Assembly (NCBI GenBank): GCA_019058515.1
Contig: JAHPYY010000173.1
Location: 1-64,000 of the forward strand
Direction: 5' to 3'
DNA: 64,000 nt
Origin: Promethearchaeota archaeon
GTDB taxonomy: Archaea; Asgardarchaeota; Lokiarchaeia; Sigynarchaeales; SOKP01
The notes under the pieces: generated by a model
What the model saw: the letters and a program-made list of their open reading frames with translations, nothing else
Told to the model about the DNA's origin: nothing
Databases searched by the model: none
Shown here: piece after piece, positions 46,234 to 55,169 of the stretch
Layout: every line of letters starts with the position of its first letter
Position numbering within the stretch: the first letter of the stretch is position 1
Program-made: the position numbers and the translations under genes

Positions 46234-46380
46234 ATGAACGAAATACAAGCTAGTATCGCTCCAGCAGAAGGAGAACGTAACGTTATCAAGGGATATGAAT
46301 CACAATATCACTTGGCAACATGTTTGGCAAGTCAAACATGCTTGGCAACATTTTTAATAGGACTATTTTCTCCTGTTTAG
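46234..46380 (+). pseudogene. Truncated 48-codon gene start at the island junction
   Basis: ATG 46234 opens a frame beginning MNEIQASIAPAEGERNVIKG and then YESQYHLA, which looks like a genuine protein N-terminus of the G-x5-G-[FY]-x-x-Q-x-x-x-A type seen at the start of Cap4/DUF4297 nucleases. That resemblance is weak and from memory. It then runs through the repeated junction sequence and stops at TAG 46378-46380, one base into isomerase homology. It is probably the leftover 5' end of a gene cut by recombination. Confidence 0.4.
46311..46350. repeat. Junction repeat: hairpin between direct repeats
   Basis: CTTGGCAACA occurs at 46311-46320 and again at 46341-46350. Between and overlapping them is a perfect 8-bp inverted repeat, CATGTTTG-GCAAGT-CAAACATG (46319-46340). 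Isomerase homology starts 28 bases later. The arrangement looks like the scar or end of a rearrangement. Confidence 0.6.
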
Positions 46381-46946
46381 GAATTGTTCCCTGTGCGGTT
46401 ATGAGTATGTTTTCTGAAGGACTCATTCCAGCTGCGTGCGAAGTGGATATGCCAGGATTAATTGGAATGATTATATTACAACTAGCCTCTGGGACACCTT
46501 CAGCAATTTTGGATTGGAACAATAATTATGGCGATGATCCTAATAAGATGGTTCTTTTCCACTGCAGCAATTTGCCAAGGTCATTCTTTCAAACGACAAA
46601 ACTTACCCCTCATCCAATAATATCCAATATCAAATCAGTAGAAACTTCTTACGGCGCAATTCAAGGTCGTATCAAAACCAAACCATGTACACTTTTAAGA
46701 GTGGAAACTGACGACATATTGGGGGAGATCAAGGCCCTTCTAATTGAAGGAACCTACACTGACGATCCATTAGAGCCCTACGGAGGCTTCGGAATAGTTG
46801 AGGTCCCAGAACTTCAGTCTCTTTTAAAAAAAATGTGCCGAGGGGGATTTGCTCACCATGTAGCAGCGACCCTTAATTTAGTAGGGGAGATCGTCGACGA
46901 AGCTTTGACAAACTATCTTGGTTGGGGTGTAATATTTCATAAATAA
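46379..46946 (+). pseudogene. C-terminal fragment of an L-fucose/arabinose isomerase-family gene
   Basis: From GIVPCAVMSMFSEGLIPAAC onward the translation aligns without gaps to the last 187 or so residues of the protein at 41300-42721, about three quarters identical. The N-terminal 60% is missing and is replaced by unrelated junction sequence. A frame starting at ATG 46320 joins 20 unrelated residues to the fragment, so a chimeric 208-residue protein could be made, but it would lack the N-terminal domains. The divergence shows that the two copies are old paralogues, not a recent tandem duplication. Confidence 0.88.
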
Positions 46947-47079
46947 ACTTCTAAAATCCAAAAAATTACACTTTTATTTGCTTATTTATTGAAATTTATT
47001 TGATATCTAAATTAAACTTAAATAGCAAATGAATAAAGTGTATTATTGGGAAGCAGAAGGAGAAAAAAATGATTTAAGC

Positions 47080-47589
47080 TTATAAGAATACAATTAAGAA
47101 TCCAATTAGTACCAAAAGAAGACAAATTAAAATTATCTCTGGAATTACACCCTTTTTGTTGAAATTTAGATTAGGTAGCCAAAAAAGAGTTTTATCTCGA
47201 AACTTGTCAATTACTTTGTGAATATATAGGTTATTCCCCCAAGTTACATTAGGAACACTCTTCTTTTTTCGATTTTGTAGTGGTCGTAATATAAGCCAGT
47301 CCCAAATATCAACGAAGTTAGCAAACAACATTCCAAGCCAAAAAGGAACAATAAACACAATTAGAGATGAAATACTTAAAATTATCACGATTATATGCCA
47401 CCAAACCCAAAATTTATCTTCTTTCATGGCATCGGGAGTGTGATATGTGATTTTTGCCAAACCATCTATAATAAAATGGGAGAAAAACCCAATAACAATT
47501 GTGAATATTATATTAAGAGGAAAAATAAGAAATTGAAAACATACAATCTGAATAAGCACGCCAGTTAGGTTATGAGTTATTGCTTCCAT
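47080..47589 (-). CDS. Small membrane protein with YdjM/DUF457-like start
   Basis: A 169-residue protein with about four or five membrane helices. The N-terminus MEAITHNLTGVLIQ and the later SHFIIDGLAKITYHTP resemble the His/Asp motifs of membrane-bound YdjM-type (DUF457) metal hydrolases, but the protein is short and the match weak. It follows another membrane protein gene by 41 bases on the same strand. No function can be assigned. Confidence 0.55.
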   Translation of the reverse strand: MEAITHNLTGVLIQIVCFQFLIFPLNIIFTIVIGFFSHFIIDGLAKITYHTPDAMKEDKFWVWWHIIVIILSISSLIVFIVPFWLGMLFANFVDIWDWLILRPLQNRKKKSVPNVTWGNNLYIHKVIDKFRDKTLFWLPNLNFNKKGVIPEIILICLLLVLIGFLIVFL

Positions 47590-47630
47590 AAATACTTAGA
47601 GAAAAATAAATTTTTAAATAATTATAAAAA

Positions 47631-48332
47631 TTAGACGCTCTCTACCTTTTCTTCGGTTAAGAGCCCTTTTACAATCCCAATGATCCCAATATCGATAAAA
47701 ATTAATCCAATGATTTCCAGTGGTAGTGACGATAAAACTCCACCAAGCATGTTTAAAATAATGCCCACTAGGGCCACTGAACTTCCACGTAAGAACCATA
47801 TGACTCTAATCTTAGAAGTACCTTCAGTTAATTTAGAGATTTTATAGTATCGAAAAAGTACATAGCCAAATAAAACTAATCTAGCTATTGTCACGAAAAT
47901 GTACCATCCTAAAGGAGTTTCTGTATCCACTATGCCATCGTCGTACCGTTCCATGTTTAATGTAGGCACCCAGATAAAATACCCAAAAATAGTGATTACG
48001 AAAATTAAAAATGTTATTCCAAGGTATTTCCGGGTCATCGCAATCTTTTCTCCCTTATCTAGGATGAATACCGTCATCAAGATGATTGTAACTGCGAAGT
48101 TGTAAAGAATTTGGGCAGAAACCATCATAGGAATAACGATTAACGCGTTGTTTAAAATCAGGTGATACAACGAATACATGAAGAATCCTAACGCCATTGA
48201 AACGAAAAATAGAGCAAAAAAACGATTAAGCCAATATTTTGGATTTTTCCATAATTCGATAGCTCCTGCGATAACTGCAAACACTACAGTTATAATCGCT
48301 GTAGTTATCTTTAGCACATTAAAAATATCCAT
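47631..48332 (-). CDS. Seven-helix membrane protein of unknown function
   Basis: A 233-residue protein with about seven hydrophobic helices and short loops. A long outer loop after helix 4 contains WVPTLNMERYDDGIVDTETP. The layout resembles the 7TM sensor modules found in front of archaeal histidine kinases, but no kinase or other cytosolic domain is attached. It ends with a short acidic tail. It stands between the DNA methyltransferase gene and another membrane protein gene on the same strand. Confidence 0.6.
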   Translation of the reverse strand: MDIFNVLKITTAIITVVFAVIAGAIELWKNPKYWLNRFFALFFVSMALGFFMYSLYHLILNNALIVIPMMVSAQILYNFAVTIILMTVFILDKGEKIAMTRKYLGITFLIFVITIFGYFIWVPTLNMERYDDGIVDTETPLGWYIFVTIARLVLFGYVLFRYYKISKLTEGTSKIRVIWFLRGSSVALVGIILNMLGGVLSSLPLEIIGLIFIDIGIIGIVKGLLTEEKVESV

Positions 48333-48432
48333 TTAATTTCAAACCTCAAGACAAATATAGGTAAATATGGGTTTTAAAACTATTTAAAATTACTCATCTT
48401 GAGAAATATTACTTCGTTTAAACAATCTCTTC

Positions 48433-49527
48433 CTATCTATTTCTTCTCAAAACTAATTTCTTTTCGAAAAAACCTGATTCAATAAGTTTCGTCTTTTCTT
48501 CTACTTGATTAGATAATAATTCAAAACCGTTCGAAGAATTAGTAGCAGTATAAAATTTATCAATAAGTCTGTTCCTCGTTAAATAAATCGCGTAATCGGA
48601 ATTATCGCTTCCGATCCATCTACGCTTTAACTTTTCTGCGGTGATTAAGGTAGTTCCAGAACCGCAAAAAAAGTCAGCGATTAGGTCTCCTTCGTTTGAA
48701 CCAAGTTCAATAATTCGTTTAAGAAGCCTGTGGTGTTTTTGAGTGGGATAGCCCGTAAATTCTTTCGAAGCGGGTTGCATGCACGGGATTCTCCACACAT
48801 CATCCATTTTCTTGTCCTTTACTATTCTATAAATAACTTTTCCTTTATTGTCTTTAGCGTTTTTTAATACTCCATTTACATTAATACGCTTCAATTGTTT
48901 TATGGGTTTTTCTCTTGGTATACGTATTTCATTAAGTATGTAATCGGAAGTTTTGGAATACACCAAAATATCATCATGACTTCGGGGCAGAGATTTCTTA
49001 CCGGCAGAGTATTTGTTATAATAATACCAAATAATGTTGTTAATGAACCGATTCTTGCCGAAAATTTCGTCTAAGATAACTTTTACATAATGCGAAGCGT
49101 GCCAATCTAAGTGGACAAATAACAATCCCTTACTTGAAAGTAAAACCTTAATTAATTGGAATCGTTCATATAGCATCTGCAAATAAGAATCTAAATTATT
49201 ATCCCAATCGTCAGAGTACGCTATTTTATTTATCAATATATCGTCTTCCTCGATTATTACCTTATAATTGGCTCCAGAAAAGAAGGGAGGATCTATGTAG
49301 ATTAAATCTATCTCGCTTTCTAAATAATTAGTTAAATAAGAGAGGACATCAAGATTATCTCCCCAGAAGAGTTTATTTTTCCAGTTGTTTGGTGTAAAAT
49401 CAATATTAGTTTGATTTATATTGCGATTTAGAACTCGAAATGTGTTTAAATTTGTGAATTTTATTTTATTAAGGTTTTCTTTGAGGTTAGATTTATTTTC
49501 CCAAGTTAGTTTAACCACGATTTTCAC
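48433..49527 (-). CDS. Orphan beta-class DNA (adenine/cytosine-N4) methyltransferase
   Basis: A 364-residue DNA methyltransferase. The catalytic motif IV is DLIYIDPPFFSGANY and comes first. The target-recognition region follows, then motif I, DLIADFFCGSGTTLITAEKL, at the C-terminal side. This is the beta-class order, as in type III Mod and some orphan enzymes. N6-adenine or N4-cytosine is the likely target base. No restriction endonuclease or helicase gene is nearby. It starts at GTG 49527, 117 bases after the coiled-coil gene on the same strand. Confidence 0.9.
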   Translation of the reverse strand: MKIVVKLTWENKSNLKENLNKIKFTNLNTFRVLNRNINQTNIDFTPNNWKNKLFWGDNLDVLSYLTNYLESEIDLIYIDPPFFSGANYKVIIEEDDILINKIAYSDDWDNNLDSYLQMLYERFQLIKVLLSSKGLLFVHLDWHASHYVKVILDEIFGKNRFINNIIWYYYNKYSAGKKSLPRSHDDILVYSKTSDYILNEIRIPREKPIKQLKRINVNGVLKNAKDNKGKVIYRIVKDKKMDDVWRIPCMQPASKEFTGYPTQKHHRLLKRIIELGSNEGDLIADFFCGSGTTLITAEKLKRRWIGSDNSDYAIYLTRNRLIDKFYTATNSSNGFELLSNQVEEKTKLIESGFFEKKLVLRRNR

Positions 49528-49644
49528 GAAAAGTACTATTAGTTTTTACCTTAAATCCTAAGCAATGAGGGGCAATTATATAAAACGATATAAATAAAAA
49601 TAATTGGTTTAGAAAAAAGGATGAGAAGTAGTGAAAAGACCATA

Positions 49645-50475
49645 TTATTCGTTGTTAATTTCATCTGAGACTTCTTCAAATTCTCTATCAGAGAGAAATC
49701 CTTTCAGATCGAGTATTTCTTGAATTCTCTTCAATATCTTTGGAGCACCTTCCAAAGGGATTGTTTTTACCTTTTCTGGTTTAGACGTAATTTCATTCGT
49801 TAACTGTTCGATTTTTGAGCCTTTTTCTTTAATAACTGACTCCAGTTGTTTGATATGGGTTTCCTTCTCTTCAACTCTTTGAGCTACCGACTTTTCCAAA
49901 TCGGCTTTAAATGTTTCTATTTCATTGTCTTTTTGCGATTGAATTTCTTTTTTCTCTGATTGAACAGCTTGCAATTTTTCTTCTAGCTCTTTCTTTATAC
50001 TTTCTACTTCTTTAGATTTTTCCTCTTGTAAACTGTTAATTTTTCCTTCAAGTTCGGTTTTTAGAGAATTTAGCTGCTCTTCTTTTTCTTTTATTAATGT
50101 CTCGTTTTCAATTTTACTTTTTTCTAACTCTTCAATCTTCTTCGCACTCTCGGTTTCTTTTTCTCGCAGTTGCTTCAGATCATTCTCAAGAGTAGAGTGT
50201 TTTTCCTTTAACTCGTTGAGTTCTTCTTTAACCTTAGTTAATTCGGCATTACTAGCGTCTAATCTCTCGGTCTTAATGCGGATTTTTTCATTTATTTCCT
50301 CTATAGTCGAATTTAATGAAGTTATTGTCTCGTTATGTTTTTCGATTTCTTCCAACTTTTCAGAAACTTCTTTTTCTAGATCGCTAATTCTAGCTTTTTG
50401 AGATAGGAGGACTCTTCCTTCCACTTTGAACTTAGAGTCTGGTCCTTTTTGAATTTTCTCCCAATCGATACTAAT
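49645..50475 (-). CDS. Coiled-coil protein with N-terminal WEKIQ motif and ATT start
   Basis: A 276-residue protein, almost entirely a Glu/Lys-rich coiled coil. The first conventional start in frame (GTG 50424) would cut off ISIDWEKIQKGPDSKFK, which is conserved in the paralogous gene upstream. ATT at 50473-50475 stands seven bases after a GGTGA ribosome site and is the likely start. The C-terminus has a small conserved head, LKGFLSDREFEEV, also shared with the paralogue. No ATPase head is present, so it is not an SMC protein. A scaffold or filament role is inference. Confidence 0.72.
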   Translation of the reverse strand: MSIDWEKIQKGPDSKFKVEGRVLLSQKARISDLEKEVSEKLEEIEKHNETITSLNSTIEEINEKIRIKTERLDASNAELTKVKEELNELKEKHSTLENDLKQLREKETESAKKIEELEKSKIENETLIKEKEEQLNSLKTELEGKINSLQEEKSKEVESIKKELEEKLQAVQSEKKEIQSQKDNEIETFKADLEKSVAQRVEEKETHIKQLESVIKEKGSKIEQLTNEITSKPEKVKTIPLEGAPKILKRIQEILDLKGFLSDREFEEVSDEINNE

Positions 50476-50641
50476 TTTTTTGTCACCAAATTGATTTAGT
50501 TAGGATTTGTTTGAGTATTTGTTAAGGCATATAATATTTTAAGCATTTAAAAAAATATCTATTTGAGTTTTTCCACCCATCAAAAAGGTAGTGAAAATGG
50601 TTTTTTTGGATACTAGAATTTTCAAGAAAAAAATTTACCCA

Positions 50642-51286
50642 TTATGAGAGAAAACTTTCAAACTCCTTTTCTGACAGAAAACCCTTTGTTTGCATAAGTT
50701 TTTTTATTTTGTCTAAAATTGCCTTATTTTCTTTCGATGTTGACTCTAAATCCTCTAATCTTTTATTATTTTTGAGAAATTTTCCCAGTTTTTTTGTGCT
50801 AAATCTTAATTCTTCCGTTAATTTTTCTATGATTACTTTTTTTTTAGTTGATTCTTTAAAATGGTCTACTTTTAGTCTATTAAACTCATCATCCCTCTCC
50901 ATTTCTAGTTTTACCAATTTATCTTGATTTTCTTGTTCACACTTAGACAAGTGGTTGGTTAATGTTTGGATCTCCTTAGATAGGTGCTTCACATTCTCAT
51001 TCAATTTATCAATAGTGTGTTGCTTTTCTTGGACTATAGTGTTTAAACTTAATAGTTCTGAGCTAGATTTCTTGAGTTTTTCTTCTATAACGGAAAGATT
51101 CTCGTTTAATTCCTCTGCTTGGTGTATTAAATCATTTTTTGATTCGCTTAACTCGTCGAGATTGTGATTCTTTTGTAAAACTTCACTTTCTAGGAAATTT
51201 ATTTTTTCTCTTAGTTTTAAAAGGAAAGTTCCTTCGATTTTTATTTTGGCATCTGGCTTTTCTTGGATTTTCTCCCATTCTATAAT
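50642..51286 (-). CDS. Paralogous coiled-coil protein with WEKIQ motif and ATT start
   Basis: A 214-residue coiled-coil protein paralogous to the one at 49645-50475. The N-terminus IIEWEKIQEKPDAKIKIEG and the C-terminal TKGFLSEKEFESF match its partner. No ATG, GTG or TTG occurs in frame between the preceding stop and TTG 51004, which would delete the first 94 residues. ATT at 51284-51286 lies six bases after GGTGA, the same arrangement as in the paralogue. A TATA-like TTTTATAAG lies about 50 bases upstream. It is divergent from the DUF72 gene. Confidence 0.7.
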   Translation of the reverse strand: MIEWEKIQEKPDAKIKIEGTFLLKLREKINFLESEVLQKNHNLDELSESKNDLIHQAEELNENLSVIEEKLKKSSSELLSLNTIVQEKQHTIDKLNENVKHLSKEIQTLTNHLSKCEQENQDKLVKLEMERDDEFNRLKVDHFKESTKKKVIIEKLTEELRFSTKKLGKFLKNNKRLEDLESTSKENKAILDKIKKLMQTKGFLSEKEFESFLS

Positions 51287-51381
51287 TGTATTTCACCAAA
51301 AACCATTATGTATTGATAATACTTACGCACCTTTTTCTTATAAAACTATTATTTTTTTTTGATATTGGAATAATTTTATTT

Positions 51382-52188
51382 ATGGTGGCAAAAATTAAGA
51401 TTGGTTGTGCTGGATTTGATTATCAGGATTGGACTGGATCTTTTTACCCCAAAAGTCTAAATTCTCAAAATAAATTAAAATATTACGCTCAATATTTCGA
51501 TATTAACGAAATAAACAGCTCGTTTTATAATTTACCCTCGTCAAAAGAGAGCGTTAAAAAATGGTTAAGCGATACACCACCCGAATTTGAGTTTACAATA
51601 AAAGTTTGGAAAGAAATTACTCACAAACTGACCCAAAATCCCGATATTGACTTAAATATCACCCAATTTTTCCAAGCGTTTAGTTATTTAGAAAAAAAAA
51701 TAAGCGTATATTTGATGCAATTTCCTCCTTGGTTGAAATATTCTAAAAAGCATTTAAATCTACTAAACAATGCTCTATCAGCCATCCCAACTGAAAAACC
51801 TATCTTTTTAGAATTCAGAGACTCGTCGTGGTTTAAATCTGATATTGTGTCTAATTTTCAGGATAAAGTCTATATAGCTACCTCTTACTTACAAGATTTA
51901 CCGGTCTTCTTTCCCGATAATCAAAATAGATTTTATATAAGACTTATCGGCGATCGTCAGCTTTCTGAATTTAATAGAGTTCAAAGGATACAAGAGAAAA
52001 CTTTAAACGAGTTAGAGCAGATTGTTGAAAAATTAAAAGAGGATTCTAATATTTACGAAATTTTTATCATTGTGAACAATCACTTTTCAGGTTTTGCACC
52101 TACGACTGTCAATGAGTTAAAGAGAACTTTTAAAATTCCCACGAAATTATTTTCAAAGCAAAGGGATTTGTTTTCTTTTCTTAATTAG
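51382..52188 (+). CDS. DUF72 (YecE-like) protein
   Basis: A 268-residue TIM-barrel-like protein of the DUF72 family. Landmarks are IGCAGFDYQDWTGSFYPK at the N-terminus, INSSFYNLPSSKESVKKW, FEFTIKVWKEITH, LEFRDSSWF and the late FYIRLIGDR. A role in nucleotide or nucleic-acid metabolism has been suggested for the family, but no reaction is established. The frame is open upstream to 51286, but ATG 51382 begins directly at the conserved region and is preferred. It shares a short divergent promoter region with the coiled-coil gene. Confidence 0.9.
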   Translation: MVAKIKIGCAGFDYQDWTGSFYPKSLNSQNKLKYYAQYFDINEINSSFYNLPSSKESVKKWLSDTPPEFEFTIKVWKEITHKLTQNPDIDLNITQFFQAFSYLEKKISVYLMQFPPWLKYSKKHLNLLNNALSAIPTEKPIFLEFRDSSWFKSDIVSNFQDKVYIATSYLQDLPVFFPDNQNRFYIRLIGDRQLSEFNRVQRIQEKTLNELEQIVEKLKEDSNIYEIFIIVNNHFSGFAPTTVNELKRTFKIPTKLFSKQRDLFSFLN

Positions 52189-52240
52189 GTCTCATCACTA
52201 TTTAGATAATTTTAAATTTAAGTTTTTAGAATATTTATGC

Positions 52241-53494
52241 ATGACTTTCAAAGATTTACTAGAATTAAAAGAAAACTGGAGGTACTTATTTTTAGTCGTT
52301 TGGCTTTTAGTAGGCATAGCTGTGATACCATTTCTCCCTGTAGTCGGAATATTTATTTTTTTACCACTACTAGCGTTTCTAATCTTTTTATTCTTTTTTT
52401 CTCTAATTTCGAAGAAGCACATCGAAGAATACTCAGATAAACAAATCATAACTACATTTTTCATTTCACTTCCCTTAATGTTAATAATAAGCATTATACT
52501 CTTTGTTCTATTTGTGATTTCCATATTTGTATATTTCATTCTATCTTCATGGTTTATTATCTATGGTTGCTACATTACCTCAAAATACTTCGATGAGAAA
52601 TTAGAGAAGATCAGATTTAGTAAATTTACAAGAAGCATTGAGTTTTTTGGAGGCTCAGGTTTAACTATATTTCTATTACTTATATTTTTCATAGTGTCAT
52701 TTCTATATTCTTATATTTCAATCGATATCCCCTTATTTCTGAACGCGGTATATTTAATAGTAGGTATAATTCTCTTATCATTTGGCATTATCTCTTTAAT
52801 AGCTTTAAGAAGAGGAATTTTAAGCGCTTGGTTAGGAGTATTCAACATTTTGATCGCTTTTTATACTTTTTATCTTACCATGAAAGTATTTTTAGGATTA
52901 GGAGGTTCAGGAACCGATTACCCACTAGAAATCAAGATTCTTCTAGTTGGGGTCGATATTATTGTTATTCTCTACTCCGTAAGTACTTTAATTGGTTCAA
53001 ACGCTAGGTTGCTCAGCGAAAAATTAAAGTATATAGGTTTAGACACGGTGTTTATTGGACTAATTTTTAGTAAGGTTGCTTACGAATTTGCAGTAAACTT
53101 TCCATATTCTCTCTTACAAGACTTTCCATTATTTCAGAATATCCCTTTCATAGAATTGGTCACTACAATTGAAGGGTCTGCTATTAGCCATCTTAGAAAC
53201 ATTGCAGTTTTGATATTCTTTCTGTTACTATTAATATTTATTGGTTCATATGAATTAAGAAAATACATTATCGGCAAACAGAAAGCAAGACTTATTGAAG
53301 TGGTTGAACGCGAAGAAGAAGTATTAGAATCAAGAGTTGAAGAATTAACCGGAGAATTCGAATTAGCTGACCGGGCTAATGAGTCAGAAGAGGAAGCCGA
53401 CTATCAAAAAGAAGATTCTTCCTCGCTAGAGCAGGAAGAATTACCGGAGCGAAGCCAAAGTGATTCTTCAGAGTTTGAAGAAAAAGAAGATTGA
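52241..53494 (+). CDS. Polytopic membrane protein with acidic cytosolic tail
   Basis: A 417-residue protein with about nine or ten membrane helices in residues 15-345. A strongly acidic, probably disordered tail of about 70 residues follows (EREEEVLESRVEELTGEFEL and onward, rich in Glu and Ser). No transporter or enzyme motif is visible. A Gly-rich loop, GLGGSGTDYP, lies between helices in the middle. It appears monocistronic, with a T-rich run immediately after the stop. Function unknown. Confidence 0.65.
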   Translation: MTFKDLLELKENWRYLFLVVWLLVGIAVIPFLPVVGIFIFLPLLAFLIFLFFFSLISKKHIEEYSDKQIITTFFISLPLMLIISIILFVLFVISIFVYFILSSWFIIYGCYITSKYFDEKLEKIRFSKFTRSIEFFGGSGLTIFLLLIFFIVSFLYSYISIDIPLFLNAVYLIVGIILLSFGIISLIALRRGILSAWLGVFNILIAFYTFYLTMKVFLGLGGSGTDYPLEIKILLVGVDIIVILYSVSTLIGSNARLLSEKLKYIGLDTVFIGLIFSKVAYEFAVNFPYSLLQDFPLFQNIPFIELVTTIEGSAISHLRNIAVLIFFLLLLIFIGSYELRKYIIGKQKARLIEVVEREEEVLESRVEELTGEFELADRANESEEEADYQKEDSSSLEQEELPERSQSDSSEFEEKED

Positions 53495-53501
53495 AGATAC
53501 T

Positions 53502-53511
53502 CTTTTTTTTT
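53502..53511 (+). terminator. T-rich terminator tract
   Basis: CTTTTTTTTT directly after the membrane protein gene, followed by further T-rich sequence. Oligo-U tracts of this type are the usual archaeal termination and FttA cleavage signals. No hairpin accompanies it. Confidence 0.5.
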
Positions 53512-53604
53512 CCTTTCTTATAAATTAGTAATTTAATGCAGATTAATCATTTAATAAATACTTTTTTTAGATAACCATGTAAAGAGAACATACTGCAATA
53601 TTGG

Positions 53605-54138
53605 ATGGTTTTAAAAATGGATAATTGCGATAATGCGCTCCAAAAAGAAGTATTTGTTGATAAGTTCGAAAAGCTATCGCTTCAAATCGAAAAAATGGCT
53701 TTCGAAGTAAGCTCTATGAAAAATAAGTTAGATAAAAATTATAAAATCAATAGATTCTTTGGATTAGAATCTATCAAGTACTCGGAACCACTCGAATTCG
53801 CTCCAGATGTGCTTGGAATCGGGAGTCCGACCAAGCGTTATTTGTTAAATATTCGAGCAATAACTGAAGAATGGAAAGGAAGGAAAAACGATGTGTTAAT
53901 TGCTATTAGACAGCAGGAAAAAGAGACTCATATGGATCTGAAAGCGCTAGGGATAAGAATTCCAATAACTGATACTAAAGCGTTGGAAAAATTTTCCAAA
54001 GCGATATTATCCTTATTATATATTTCCTGTGAATTAAAGGGCATTGAGATCAATGATATTCTAAGAGATATTTTGAGCGAAATTAACGATGATGGACACA
54101 AAATGATTACTGAAATCCGCAGTAAATTTGTGCTTTAA
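53605..54138 (+). CDS. Unrecognised helical protein
   Basis: A 177-residue soluble protein. An N-terminal coiled-coil stretch (LSLQIEKMAFEVSSMKNKL) is followed by a compact helical part. No cysteine pairs, membrane helices or catalytic motifs are seen. The start could be ATG 53605 or ATG 53617, the latter giving MDNCDN. It has spacers of more than 100 bases on both sides and no operon partner. Function unknown. Confidence 0.6.
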   Translation: MVLKMDNCDNALQKEVFVDKFEKLSLQIEKMAFEVSSMKNKLDKNYKINRFFGLESIKYSEPLEFAPDVLGIGSPTKRYLLNIRAITEEWKGRKNDVLIAIRQQEKETHMDLKALGIRIPITDTKALEKFSKAILSLLYISCELKGIEINDILRDILSEINDDGHKMITEIRSKFVL

Positions 54139-54374
54139 TAATATTCAAATTATTCAAGTTCTTAAATAGTGAAATCTAACCAATCTTGAAAGTTATGAGC
54201 GCTAAACTCCCAAGTTAATTATGTAATGACCTAATTTTAGTTAACTTAAATCCAGTATTTCCACGATATTTGCTTCAGTCCTTTTATAATAGAAAGATTG
54301 TTTTAAATAGATCGTTTACATTTTAAATCATTAGTAAATTGAATTAATAACAATTAACAAATGGAAGAAATGTA

Positions 54375-55163
54375 ATGAATTTTGAAGATATAATATTTGA
54401 GAAAGAAAACGGTATCGCTCGAATTACTATAAACCGTCCCCAACGTTATAACGCTTGTACTCAACAAACTGTTACGGAGTTAATTGAAGCGCTTAATAGA
54501 TGTATGGATAACGATGTGGGTGTAGTTGTGTTTACGGGTGCAGGAGAAAAAGCGTTCTGTACGGGAGGAGATCAGACTACAAGAGATAAAGGAGGTTATA
54601 AAGGAGAACATATGCTTCCTTTGGAAGTAGGTTGGCAACGGGTTACTTTTTTAATTCGCACGTTACCTAAGCCAGTTATCGCCAGAGTCAATGGATACGC
54701 AATAGGAGGAGGTCATGTGTGGCATGTTAACTGCGATCTCAGTATTGCAGCTGAACACGCCCAGCTAGGACAAGCGGGTCCACGCGTTGGTTCATTTGAT
54801 CCAGGATATGGTACGGGAGATTTAATGAGAGCAGTTGGAGTTAAGCGAGCAAAAGAAATCTGGTTTTTGTGTCGCCGTTATACTGCAAAACAAGCTTTAG
54901 AAATGGGTTTAGTTAACGCAGTAGTGCCTTATGAAAAATTAGATGAAGAGGTCAACCAGTGGTGCAAAGAACTGCTAGAAAAGAGCCCTCAAGCTTTAAA
55001 ATTCCTTAAATACGCTTTCTTAGCCGAAACAGATGGAGTAACGGGTATTACGCAGTTGGGAGTTAGCGGATTGTCGCTTTACTATGGTACTGGCGAAGCA
55101 GTTGAGGGTAAAAATGCGTTTGTAGAGAAACGTAAAGCCGATTTTAATCAATTTAGGAAGTAA
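54375..55163 (+). CDS. Crotonase-fold MenB/BadI-type enzyme
   Basis: A 262-residue enoyl-CoA hydratase/isomerase-superfamily protein. The closest resemblance is to the MenB/BadI branch: AFCTGGDQTT, VIARVNGYAIGGGHV with its oxyanion-hole glycines, VGSFDPGYGT, the IWFLCRRY segment and a C-terminal EKRKADFNQF. MenB closes naphthoate rings, whereas BadI opens 2-ketocyclohexanecarboxyl-CoA. No menaquinone genes are nearby, but acyl-CoA and hydroxyacyl-CoA dehydrogenases are, which favours a degradative role. The hydroxyacyl-CoA dehydrogenase gene follows by 6 bases in an operon. Confidence 0.85.
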   Translation: MNFEDIIFEKENGIARITINRPQRYNACTQQTVTELIEALNRCMDNDVGVVVFTGAGEKAFCTGGDQTTRDKGGYKGEHMLPLEVGWQRVTFLIRTLPKPVIARVNGYAIGGGHVWHVNCDLSIAAEHAQLGQAGPRVGSFDPGYGTGDLMRAVGVKRAKEIWFLCRRYTAKQALEMGLVNAVVPYEKLDEEVNQWCKELLEKSPQALKFLKYAFLAETDGVTGITQLGVSGLSLYYGTGEAVEGKNAFVEKRKADFNQFRK

Positions 55164-55169
55164 GGTAAA

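Noticed and set aside
46320..46946. A 208-residue chimeric isomerase as a genuine new gene
   Set aside because: Its first 20 residues come from the junction repeat, and the isomerase part lacks the N-terminal domains; a gene fragment is more likely.
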